A stretch of DNA of 44,774 bases from Bacteroidota bacterium (lineage in GTDB: Bacteria > Bacteroidota > Ignavibacteria > SZUA-365). The notes under the pieces are model-generated. The model searched no databases and had not been told where the DNA came from. It was given only the letters and a program-made list of their open reading frames with translations. The position numbers and the translations under genes are program-made. Positions 8,556-16,611 of this stretch are shown here, one piece after another; positions within the stretch are counted from its first letter, which is position 1; the number at the start of each line of letters is the position of its first letter. The DNA lies in NCBI GenBank assembly GCA_023432805.1, contig JAEYUG010000003.1, positions 1 to 44,774 of the forward strand, read 5' to 3'.

Positions 8556-9371
8556 ATGAACACCGCATCCATTCTGCGCCCGTTGGTGCTGGCGCTGTTC
8601 GCCTGCGCGTTACTCTTTTCCGCACCGGTTTCTGCGTACGCGGCGGAGGGCAGTGAAGACATGATCACGCTCGAGCAGTTCAAACAACAGCTGCGGGACG
8701 AAGGACGCGGCCGCGATATCAGCTCTGCCACGCACGAGGAACTCGCGAAACTCAAAGTAGGCGGTCCGCTCACGGAGAAGGTCGTGCGTATCGGTCTGTC
8801 GACCTTCATCCTGAACCTCGCGGTCATCTACGGCGTTGCCGGGTTCTCGCTCACCGTCATTCTCATGTTCTTCACCCCGCTGGGTCTGGCGCTGTTCCGC
8901 GGCAACCTCCATGCCTTCGTCGGCGCAATCCTCAAGGGATCGGGCGTCTCCAAGCGCTACGGCGAAAACCTGATCAAGGAGCCCAAGCGACTGCTGCAGA
9001 AGCATCGCAGCGTCCGCGAGGCATTCGCCGTGTACATGCACAACGAGTTCATCAAGGAATACAAGAACAACATCACCGCCATCGCCTTCATCGGCACGGC
9101 ATTCCTGATCCTCAACATCGGTCTGCGTGGTGTGAAGTTCATGACCGCCCATCAGCCCGACCTGATCATCATCGCCATCATCGTGGAAATCACGGTGCTC
9201 TGTCTGCTCGGCATGACGACCTGGTACGAGAAGGAAGAGGAAGAGGAAGGCGCCGGTGCGGGCCAGGGACTTCCCGGCAAGCAGCTCACACTTCAGGAAG
9301 TGGAAAGCAAGCTCGATCTGCTCAAGAAGGAACTCGAGGCCCAGGTTACGGGTCAGCACGGCCTGCGCTGA
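8556..9371 (+). CDS. GldL-like inner-membrane motor protein, second copy, with signal peptide and extra helix
   Basis: The product is 271 residues. A signal peptide (residues 1-30, ending SAYAA) is followed by a short periplasmic stretch, a membrane helix at about 79-112, a basic cytoplasmic segment, and a hairpin at about 172-222: TAIAFIGTAFLILNIGLRG, a loop of about ten residues, then LIIIAIIVEITVLCLLGM. Glu211 (codon 9186-9188) sits in the middle of the last helix, as in GldL/PorL TM2, followed by an acidic KEEEEEE run and a coiled-coil tail. The hairpin and Glu match GldL, while the signal peptide and first helix are extra. AGGAGG at 8542 fixes the start at 8556. The GldM-like gene follows after 47 bases. 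Confidence 0.65.
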   Translation: MNTASILRPLVLALFACALLFSAPVSAYAAEGSEDMITLEQFKQQLRDEGRGRDISSATHEELAKLKVGGPLTEKVVRIGLSTFILNLAVIYGVAGFSLTVILMFFTPLGLALFRGNLHAFVGAILKGSGVSKRYGENLIKEPKRLLQKHRSVREAFAVYMHNEFIKEYKNNITAIAFIGTAFLILNIGLRGVKFMTAHQPDLIIIAIIVEITVLCLLGMTTWYEKEEEEEGAGAGQGLPGKQLTLQEVESKLDLLKKELEAQVTGQHGLR

Positions 9372-9418
9372 TTCCGCACGCCACGATCATGCACGCCTGA
9401 TAACAAGAGGAACCCACC

Positions 9419-11023
9419 ATGGCGCAGTCAGCCGATCATTACAAGAAATATCAGGTTTACTTCTTCCTCTATCTGGCCGTTATCTGCGAGCTCCTCATCA
9501 TCATCGTGGAGCGCGATGACGCCGAAGCCGATCTGCTCAAGCAGCAGCGCGCGCTGGAAGAAAAGAACCGCCGCATCATCCTCGAACTGCTCAAGAACAT
9601 GCCCGCGGTTGCCGCGGCAGGTGACAACCAGCTCAAGGTCAATGAAACCCGCTTCTTCACCGTTCGCGTGAAGGGACTTGGTGACAAGGATGAAGTCACC
9701 ACGCCGCCCACCGTGCACGTGTACAAGGACGGTACCGAAATCCAGACGCTCAAGTACCCCGACAACATCCGCGACTCCTCGCTTCAGTCTACCACCGGCG
9801 AACGCGTCTACCGCTTCGACTGGAAGGCCGATAAGGGTGCGGGCAAGTTCGAATTCTGGGTGGAAGCCGGTACGAACCGTATCGAGCTCCGGCCTGAACT
9901 CGGCAAGGATGCGACCGTGAAGGTCGGTTCACTCGACTTCACGCGCGGTGAAATTCAGAAGGCGATCGACTTCGATCCGACGCTGAAGGGCACACCGCTC
10001 GATCATTTCATCCAGCGCAGCGAAAGCCTCGATCCCGCCAAGTTCGTCGTCGATGTCATCAGCGAGTCCTTCGACCAGCTGCAGATCCAGGCAGACCGCA
10101 TCACGACTGCTGTCGGTTTTCCGATGGTCAATGAAATCAAGGTGCGCGGCACCACAGTCGACAAGGTCAGCGGCATGAACGTCAATGGCGGTGGCCGGAC
10201 ACTCGGACCCAACGATCCGAACAATCCGTTCCGCAGTGATGATCCTGCCCGCGGCAAGTGGGTATGGACAAACACATTTAATGAACCCGGAGACAAGACG
10301 ATCACCATTGACGCGCGTGACAATCGCGGCGCCGGTGCGCTCAGTGTGTCGAGGCCGATCACTTTCAACGTCTCGGTCAAGCAGCCGGTTTTGGCTCGAC
10401 CCCGCCCGCGTGGCGCTTTCGTTGGTGAATCTTTTGAAATGAGCATCAACGTCGCCGGTCTCGAAGACGTGGGTTCATACACGTGGCAGCTACTGCTCGA
10501 CAACCAGACGGTGGACAAGGGCACGGGCAATGTGATCAAATATCGCGTCCCTGCAGATGCCATCGGCAAGTCGATGCGCATCAAGGCCGAATATATGGGA
10601 CGTACGTACAACCTATTGCCAGATTCTTCTGCCAAGGCTCTCGTTCCATCGGAATTTGCATACACCGTAAGTGCGCCGATTGAGCAGATCGGTGGCGAGT
10701 CGTTCTCAACGGGCAATGAATATCCAATCAACAATGTTTTTCAGTTTCAGGCGCGCCGTTGTGGTCGTTGTACGCCCGGTAATATTAAGAATGTTCAACC
10801 TGCGGAAATTCGTATTGAAGTAGAGTCTTCTGATGGTCAGGACTTGCTTGATTATCAGGATATCAAACCCCAGACCGATCCAACTTCAGGTAACGATAGA
10901 GGCACCTTTGTTAAGTTCTTCCTCAAGGGCAAGGTGCCGAAAGATGGTACAGAGGCAACAATCCGTGTTAGATTTGGTACCGCCAGCAAGGATTACAGAG
11001 TCATTCTTATGCCAGCGAATTAG
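9419..11023 (+). CDS. GldM-like periplasmic motor/shaft protein, second copy
   Basis: The product is 534 residues, close to canonical GldM length. The N-terminal helix (YQVYFFLYLAVICELLIIIV) is followed by a charged coiled coil (about residues 37-60) and then several beta-rich periplasmic domains. The last third contains the domain shared with the upstream paralogue (YTWQLLL, GTGNVIKYRVP, FAYTVSAPI). Two cysteines occur close together (ARRCGRCTPG) near residue 447, an unusual C-x-x-C in a periplasmic protein. GldM couples the GldL motor to outer-membrane T9SS parts, and the same role is inferred here from neighbours and layout. AGAGGAA upstream supports the start. Base composition of the last 300 bases is visibly less GC-rich than the rest. 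Confidence 0.68.
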   Translation: MAQSADHYKKYQVYFFLYLAVICELLIIIVERDDAEADLLKQQRALEEKNRRIILELLKNMPAVAAAGDNQLKVNETRFFTVRVKGLGDKDEVTTPPTVHVYKDGTEIQTLKYPDNIRDSSLQSTTGERVYRFDWKADKGAGKFEFWVEAGTNRIELRPELGKDATVKVGSLDFTRGEIQKAIDFDPTLKGTPLDHFIQRSESLDPAKFVVDVISESFDQLQIQADRITTAVGFPMVNEIKVRGTTVDKVSGMNVNGGGRTLGPNDPNNPFRSDDPARGKWVWTNTFNEPGDKTITIDARDNRGAGALSVSRPITFNVSVKQPVLARPRPRGAFVGESFEMSINVAGLEDVGSYTWQLLLDNQTVDKGTGNVIKYRVPADAIGKSMRIKAEYMGRTYNLLPDSSAKALVPSEFAYTVSAPIEQIGGESFSTGNEYPINNVFQFQARRCGRCTPGNIKNVQPAEIRIEVESSDGQDLLDYQDIKPQTDPTSGNDRGTFVKFFLKGKVPKDGTEATIRVRFGTASKDYRVILMPAN

Positions 11024-11084
11024 AAAAAATGGCAAACCGGAGAATGATAATGAGATCGTACAATATGAAAAACGAGGTCCTGTG

Positions 11085-13139
11085 ATGAAGCAGTCAGTAA
11101 CCCAGGTTCTGATCGTCCTGACCATCTTGTTCCTGGCGGGAAGCTCGGTGCAGCTTCACGCCCAGGCCGACCGCGAAGTCTCCACCAAGCGGAACGAGCT
11201 GAAGAAGGAATACAACGACGTTCAGGAAAAAAACCAGATCATCAAGGCTGCGGCGCAGGACAAGCCAAGGCCCACAACTGGTCGTCGCCGTGCATCCGCG
11301 TCGACAGGATATGATTACACCCAGGTCAAGGGGTACACCGTCCGAACACTTAACGAACGAATTGACCAGCTGTTCGAGAAAGCAAACGAATTAAATGTAT
11401 TTGAAGACCTTTATAAGAAGGATGGAACATTTTCAGTCCCGGGCCGAAAGGGGCTAGGAAGTTCCCAGACGCGGCGGATCGAAGTGTATTACGTTGAAGC
11501 CACGCTTGAAGAGATCGAGTCAGGTGAAATTGAACCCTTCGATCTCATTGAACTTCGGATCGAAAAGTTAGAGCAATTGCCACCTGCTGATGTCTCAGAA
11601 GAAGAAGATGAAGAGTCAGGAGGCTTTGGATTCGGCCAGCAAAGTACAGAAGATATACCAAAAGCCTATTCACTCTCGGGTTCGGATCTGTGGACGGCGC
11701 TCAAGATGTACGACGAGTCCTTGTACGACGATATTCTTGCCCGTCGATCGCAGGAACCGTCCATCCCCTTGCCGGCAGATCTGTTCTTGCCGACCAAGCG
11801 TGGGCCCTTCCTCGTCATGACCAGCCGCGAGCTGTCGACCAGCACGAGTCGTTTCACGGATTTCTGGAACAGCCGCGACACCTTGCAGACGGTTGTCGCA
11901 CCTGTCACGAATGCCGCCTCAGGTCCGCTTACGACGCAGAGCATGCCCATCCTCTACCCGGAGGAGAGCAAGATCCGCGTGCGCAACCCGAACCGCGAAC
12001 AGCTCAAGATCACCGAAGTGCGCTTTGAAGGTGAGAATGCCGCTGAATTCCGCATCACGTCCAAACTGCCGATTCTGCTTGACGCGAAGGGCAACGCGAA
12101 TGACAAGGTCGATGTCACCTTCGAATATGTCGGCAGCTCGCAGTATGAGGTCCGCGGTCAGATCTTCATCGAAGCCCGCGAGGCCAAGCTCACGCAGTAT
12201 CTGGATGTCATCGTCAATCCCGGCAAGGCACCGTCGGATTTCGTGACCATCGATGCATCCCTCGACAAGATCGAACTCCGTTCGCCCTCGCGTTCCTCGT
12301 TCGCTCCCGACTGGAAGCTCAGCTATACCATCGGCAACGACGAAATCGGCCTGCCCCGCTGGTCGTCGGGCATGTCATCGCTCAGCATCGGCTACAAGCA
12401 CCAGATGAGTGTTGGTCTCGTGCTTCCGATGAATATGATGACGGGCGACTTCCCCGCACCGCTCGGCTACGAAATGCGTCCGCTTGCTTCCCCGATGGGA
12501 TACAACGTCGCCTTCGATTTCGCCTTCGGCTTCCCCTTCGCACTGGGTGGCAACCTGACGGTCGCCAACAAGTTCGACGGTGTCGAGCGCTACGAGCACC
12601 TGATCACAAAGGACTATTTCTCGAAGGACAATACGACGGAACTCCTGCGCAACAATTTCTTCCATATCGGAACCGTCGCGCAGGTCTACTACCCGATCAT
12701 GTTCAAGGATCGCGCAGAGGATCCCACGGTCGTCTTCCGCCTGAACATCGGTGGTGCGTTCATGCAGATCCAGCGCAATCACCTGGTCGACGCGCAGGAT
12801 CTCCTGCTCTCGACCGAGAACCAGATTCGCACGTATGGTCGTGAATTCCAGGTCACGGACATCGACAAGATGTACACCATCGGCAAGGAGAAGGACATCG
12901 TCGATGTCTTCGTCCGCATTGGCTTCATCAACGTCGCCGCCAAGAATCCCTACGGTCTCGGTGTGCAGTATTTCGCCGGCCGCATGATGACGGATGCATG
13001 GCTCGAGCTGACCAACTGGTTCCGCGTCGAAGCCAAGTACTCGTTCCTGTTGCGTGAACGTGAACTGTGGGAAAACGATGCGAGCTTCTTCATGATCAGC
13101 CCGCGTTTCCGTTTCGGTCTTCCTTCCCTGTTCAATTGA
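11085..13139 (+). CDS. Large outer-membrane protein with Ig-like domain and C-terminal barrel, unknown family
   Basis: The product is 684 residues with a clear signal peptide (residues 1-28, ending LHAQ). A charged helical region (about 29-80) follows, then a segment with many acidic residues. Residues about 294-381 resemble a small Ig-like or ASPM/choice-of-anchor domain (IRVRNPNREQLKITEVRFEG). From about residue 395 to the end there are alternating amphipathic strands ending FMISPRFRFGLPSLFN, typical of an outer-membrane barrel. I do not recognise a named family. Its place after the GldM-like gene is where gldN would lie in a canonical gldKLMN operon, but it does not look like GldN. The first 600 bases are less GC-rich than the rest. 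An outer-membrane partner for the motor is inferred. Confidence 0.6.
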   Translation: MKQSVTQVLIVLTILFLAGSSVQLHAQADREVSTKRNELKKEYNDVQEKNQIIKAAAQDKPRPTTGRRRASASTGYDYTQVKGYTVRTLNERIDQLFEKANELNVFEDLYKKDGTFSVPGRKGLGSSQTRRIEVYYVEATLEEIESGEIEPFDLIELRIEKLEQLPPADVSEEEDEESGGFGFGQQSTEDIPKAYSLSGSDLWTALKMYDESLYDDILARRSQEPSIPLPADLFLPTKRGPFLVMTSRELSTSTSRFTDFWNSRDTLQTVVAPVTNAASGPLTTQSMPILYPEESKIRVRNPNREQLKITEVRFEGENAAEFRITSKLPILLDAKGNANDKVDVTFEYVGSSQYEVRGQIFIEAREAKLTQYLDVIVNPGKAPSDFVTIDASLDKIELRSPSRSSFAPDWKLSYTIGNDEIGLPRWSSGMSSLSIGYKHQMSVGLVLPMNMMTGDFPAPLGYEMRPLASPMGYNVAFDFAFGFPFALGGNLTVANKFDGVERYEHLITKDYFSKDNTTELLRNNFFHIGTVAQVYYPIMFKDRAEDPTVVFRLNIGGAFMQIQRNHLVDAQDLLLSTENQIRTYGREFQVTDIDKMYTIGKEKDIVDVFVRIGFINVAAKNPYGLGVQYFAGRMMTDAWLELTNWFRVEAKYSFLLRERELWENDASFFMISPRFRFGLPSLFN

Positions 13140-13152
13140 CGGAGCGCGCGAC

Positions 13153-14895
13153 ATGACCACACACAATCAACACAACGGATCCGCGATCATGAATCTTCGC
13201 ATCCTTGCCATCGTCGCTCTCGCGTTCGTGTTCGCACGCGGCGTTGCCGTGGCACAACCGTCGTCCGATTCCTTCGGCAATGTCGATCAGATCATGCGCT
13301 TCATGAAGAGCGCGAACTACTCGGAAGAGGATCTGCTTCGCCGCATGAACTGGTCGGACAAGCTGGTGAACGATCTCGCGTCCTATCGTCCCGCAGACGA
13401 TGATCGTCAGAACTACCTGCGTCTGCTGGACTTTTCGATCGACCATTTCCAGAAGGACAATACACGTCTGCGCGTGCTGTTGCGCGCGGTGACAACGCTC
13501 GATCCCCTCGTACGCAAGTACTTCCCGCAGTGGGTTGTGCAGGACGAGGCGATGATTCTCGAGCTGATGCGAAAGATTCGCGACAATCGCGATGATCTCC
13601 GTGACGATGAAGCCGTCGAGATCGCCAATCGTGTTCTCACCGGCAAGGCGAAGTTCCGCGTGGTGCAGAGCCCGAAGGATCCTGACAACCTGATCGGCAT
13701 CATCATCGAGAAGGCGCGCGAGTATCGCGATGGTTCGGAATCTGCCGGCTTCATTCGCAGCACCGACAACAACGATTTCGAAGACTATCGCATCGTTGGT
13801 CGCAAGAGTCTGCAGAACGTCCTTACGCAGGATCTCTATGAGAAAGTCGTGCGCCGGGTCGAGTATGCACATCTCATGGAAACCGGCGCGATCAAGCCGG
13901 AGCCGTATGTTGCCGAGGCGAACATCAACATTCCGTTCGGAGGCGGCTTCCTGTGGACGTTGGAGGCAGACGAGCGTACCGATCAGGGCGTGGCCATCCA
14001 GGTTTCCCGCATCCGCGCGGGCTTCGAACTGAAGATCGGCAACGAATGGGTCAACCTCCCGTTCCTGTATGGTCCGCAGTGGAACGCCCTGTTCGTCTAC
14101 GAACCGTCGAACACCGAGTATATCAAGTTCGGTCCCTCCATCCCCTTCACCTGGGGTGACGAGAGCATCAACACCGACTTCCCGCTCTTCAAGCATCGCC
14201 GTCTCAACGGCACCTGGGGAGCATCCGGTGAGTATCACAAGCAGCTGTCAAACGTGGGTGGTGCGGCGAATGTGGATGCGGACGGTATTGGCGCCGCAGC
14301 ATTCGTGTCGTTCGGACTCCGGACCTTCGGCAACAAGAAGATCACCAACGTCAACGGCGAGATCATCAACGGCGACGAGACCCGCAACGAGTACAAGCTT
14401 GCCTCGATCATCACCCCCGGTACTAACAATACCTGGGTGTTCGCGCCGAGCAAGGACCTCGCCAGGAGCCTCACCTTCTACCACATCGCAGCAACAGCCA
14501 CGGCCTTCTACTGGCGGGATCTTGGCTTCGCGCTGGATGGACTTCGCGGCGCCCTCGGTTTCGGGTACCTGAAGGTGAACAAGGCGATGCGGTCGGTCGT
14601 ACCGGTCGGTACCACGTACGAGCAGGTCGCATTGACTGCAGACTCCGTTTCCATCCTCGAAGGGAAGGGCTTTCTCGACGCCTATGCCCGCCTCGAGTAC
14701 AATCATCGTGGTAAGACGACCTACGGCGCTGCTGTGCAGTATTTCAACGGCGGCCTGATGGGCGAGCTGTATCTGAACATCTTCACATGGCTCACTGCAG
14801 AAGTGCGGTATTCGCGCATCGTGTTCCGCGATCCGCACGAGTGGGAGCATGAGGAGATGATCGTTCCCGGACTGCGGATGGGCTTCGCATTCTGA
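13153..14895 (+). CDS. Outer-membrane barrel protein with helical periplasmic domain, unknown family
   Basis: The product is 580 residues. A hydrophobic signal sequence (LRILAIVALAFVFARGVAVA) is followed by a helical soluble region (about residues 40-250) rich in charged residues. A C-terminal barrel runs from about residue 255 (NINIPFGGGFLW) to the final MIVPGLRMGFAF, with aromatic-ended strands. GGAG at 13141 favours the ATG at 13153; the ATG at 13189 would give a shorter, more usual n-region. It follows the previous barrel gene by 13 bases, so the two are likely co-expressed. Both end in similar strands containing A-V-Q-Y-F / G-V-Q-Y-F-A-G, which hints at relatedness. Function unknown. Confidence 0.6.
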   Translation: MTTHNQHNGSAIMNLRILAIVALAFVFARGVAVAQPSSDSFGNVDQIMRFMKSANYSEEDLLRRMNWSDKLVNDLASYRPADDDRQNYLRLLDFSIDHFQKDNTRLRVLLRAVTTLDPLVRKYFPQWVVQDEAMILELMRKIRDNRDDLRDDEAVEIANRVLTGKAKFRVVQSPKDPDNLIGIIIEKAREYRDGSESAGFIRSTDNNDFEDYRIVGRKSLQNVLTQDLYEKVVRRVEYAHLMETGAIKPEPYVAEANINIPFGGGFLWTLEADERTDQGVAIQVSRIRAGFELKIGNEWVNLPFLYGPQWNALFVYEPSNTEYIKFGPSIPFTWGDESINTDFPLFKHRRLNGTWGASGEYHKQLSNVGGAANVDADGIGAAAFVSFGLRTFGNKKITNVNGEIINGDETRNEYKLASIITPGTNNTWVFAPSKDLARSLTFYHIAATATAFYWRDLGFALDGLRGALGFGYLKVNKAMRSVVPVGTTYEQVALTADSVSILEGKGFLDAYARLEYNHRGKTTYGAAVQYFNGGLMGELYLNIFTWLTAEVRYSRIVFRDPHEWEHEEMIVPGLRMGFAF

Positions 14896-14909
14896 CGCAC
14901 GGCGTCAGA
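14891..14909 (+). terminator. Stem-loop over the stop codon, possible weak terminator
   Basis: TCTGACGC-ACG-GCGTCAGA is a perfect 8-bp inverted repeat with a three-base loop. Its left arm contains the TGA stop of the upstream barrel gene (14893-14895). No T-run follows, so a classic rho-independent terminator is unlikely. It could stabilise the 3' end or be chance. Confidence 0.3.
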
Positions 14910-15055
14910 GATCACACTCCGCCTACATACACGTCTTCATGGAACAGGCGATGTCATCCGGCATCGCCTGTAACATTTTCACAGCGCGACGTGTCTTTCT
15001 TGTACGCATCATGCATCGCATACCCATCAGAACCTCGTCGTACAATCTCCTTCTC

Positions 15056-16441
15056 ATGCACCAGCGACGGCACATTCGAGCCACGATCCCACTCCTGCGG
15101 CGACGCTCCCTCATCGGAGCGCTAATCGCCGTCTGGTTCGTCTGCTTCGCCCCTGTACTCGCACAGCAACACGACGGAACAACCGGCACACCGCCAGCGA
15201 CCGTGGAGCGTACGCCGCTCATCCTGTCGGCGAGAGCGACAAATCCCAAACTGGTGACGGTCGCAATCCGTTCGGTCGACATCAGCCGGTATCCCGAGGC
15301 CGCCGTGATCATGGACGCCCGGGATTCTGCCGGGCATCACTACGGCGAGCTGCAGAAGAGCGATCTGATCATCTACCAAGACGGCACACCCGTCAAGATC
15401 ACCTCCCTCGAGAAGATCTCCGCCTCGAACATCGTTCCTGTCGACATCGTCTTCGTGATCGATCAGACGGGCAGCATGCGGCAGGAAGTGAACGAGGTGA
15501 AGACAAATATCGCCGAATTCACGCAGCGCCTTGCCAGCAGGGGCGTCGATTACCGGCTCGGCCTGATCACCTTCAGTGACAAGGTCGAGCGTCGGCGTGA
15601 GTTCACGGAAGATGTGAACAGCTTTGTCTCATGGATCGATGAAATGTCGATCGGCGGTGGGGGAGACGACAACGAGAATGCGCTCGAGGGACTCTACGAG
15701 GGTTCGACGCTGCATTACCGTCAGTCCGCGCAGAAGATCATGATCCTGATCACGGACGCCATGTATCATCAGAAGGGCGACCGCGGTGACGGCACCACGC
15801 AATACACGACGAATACGATGGCGGATTTCCTCATCCGCAACAACGTCAAGCTCTTCTCCATCGCACCGCCAGCCATCGATGGATACCGCATCCTGGCCGA
15901 TGTCACCCATGGCAAGCGTTTCGACATCGTCGCCAATTTCAGTTCGCTCCTTGACGATTTCAGCGAGTCGATCACCAATCTGTACGCTGTCAAATATCGC
16001 ATCGATCAGGAAGTGCCGCCAGAAAGCATCCAGCTCGAAATCCGCAATTACGCGAACGAAGTGGTGCTGGCTGAAAACGTGCCGCTGCTCGAGGTTGACA
16101 AGAAGTTCATCCTCGAAAACATCCTCTTCGACTTCAATCAGGCGACCTTTCATCCCACGTTCGTCGAGGAATTGCGCAACATCCTCGCAATGTTGAAGAA
16201 GTACGTCAACATTCACATCGAGATCCGCGGACATACGGATTTTGTCGGCAGCGACGAGTACAACATCGCGCTGTCGGACGCACGTGCCCGCGCCATCAAA
16301 AAGTATCTCGTCGACCGCGGGATTGCTGCACTCCGCATCACCACGCGTGGCATGGGAAAAAGTCATCCCATCGCTTCGAACGACACCGAGCTCGGCCGTC
16401 GCCTCAATCGCCGTACCGAAGTCATCATCACCCGCAAGTAG
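15056..16441 (+). CDS. VWA-domain protein with C-terminal OmpA-like peptidoglycan-binding domain
   Basis: The product is 461 residues from ATG 15056, with a signal peptide of basic n-region and core SLIGALIAVWFVCFAPVLAQ. In-frame ATGs at 14939 and 15011 are alternatives. Residues about 125-315 form a von Willebrand A domain with the MIDAS motif DQTGSMR, where the usual second serine position is Thr-Gly-Ser. Residues about 350-461 form an OmpA-like domain: LFDFNQATFHP, then RGHTDFVGSDEYNIALSDAR, with the Asp and Arg that bind diaminopimelate. The protein should hold on to peptidoglycan while the VWA domain binds a metal-dependent partner. Being downstream of the GldL/GldM-like and barrel genes, it may anchor that machine. 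No in-frame partner chaperone is seen. Confidence 0.85.
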   Translation: MHQRRHIRATIPLLRRRSLIGALIAVWFVCFAPVLAQQHDGTTGTPPATVERTPLILSARATNPKLVTVAIRSVDISRYPEAAVIMDARDSAGHHYGELQKSDLIIYQDGTPVKITSLEKISASNIVPVDIVFVIDQTGSMRQEVNEVKTNIAEFTQRLASRGVDYRLGLITFSDKVERRREFTEDVNSFVSWIDEMSIGGGGDDNENALEGLYEGSTLHYRQSAQKIMILITDAMYHQKGDRGDGTTQYTTNTMADFLIRNNVKLFSIAPPAIDGYRILADVTHGKRFDIVANFSSLLDDFSESITNLYAVKYRIDQEVPPESIQLEIRNYANEVVLAENVPLLEVDKKFILENILFDFNQATFHPTFVEELRNILAMLKKYVNIHIEIRGHTDFVGSDEYNIALSDARARAIKKYLVDRGIAALRITTRGMGKSHPIASNDTELGRRLNRRTEVIITRK

Positions 16442-16611
16442 GCGTTCCCCTCCCCGCCGGTTCGCACATCCGTCTGTTCGCACTCCCGTCGGTGCGCGTA
16501 CATGAAACGTGCACCGTTTCCATCGTATATTCCGAATCGACGTGCTGGTGGGGTTGCCGCGGGGCTATGCCGGTGCGATGCGGTCAGGACGCATGACAAC
16601 GATAACACACG

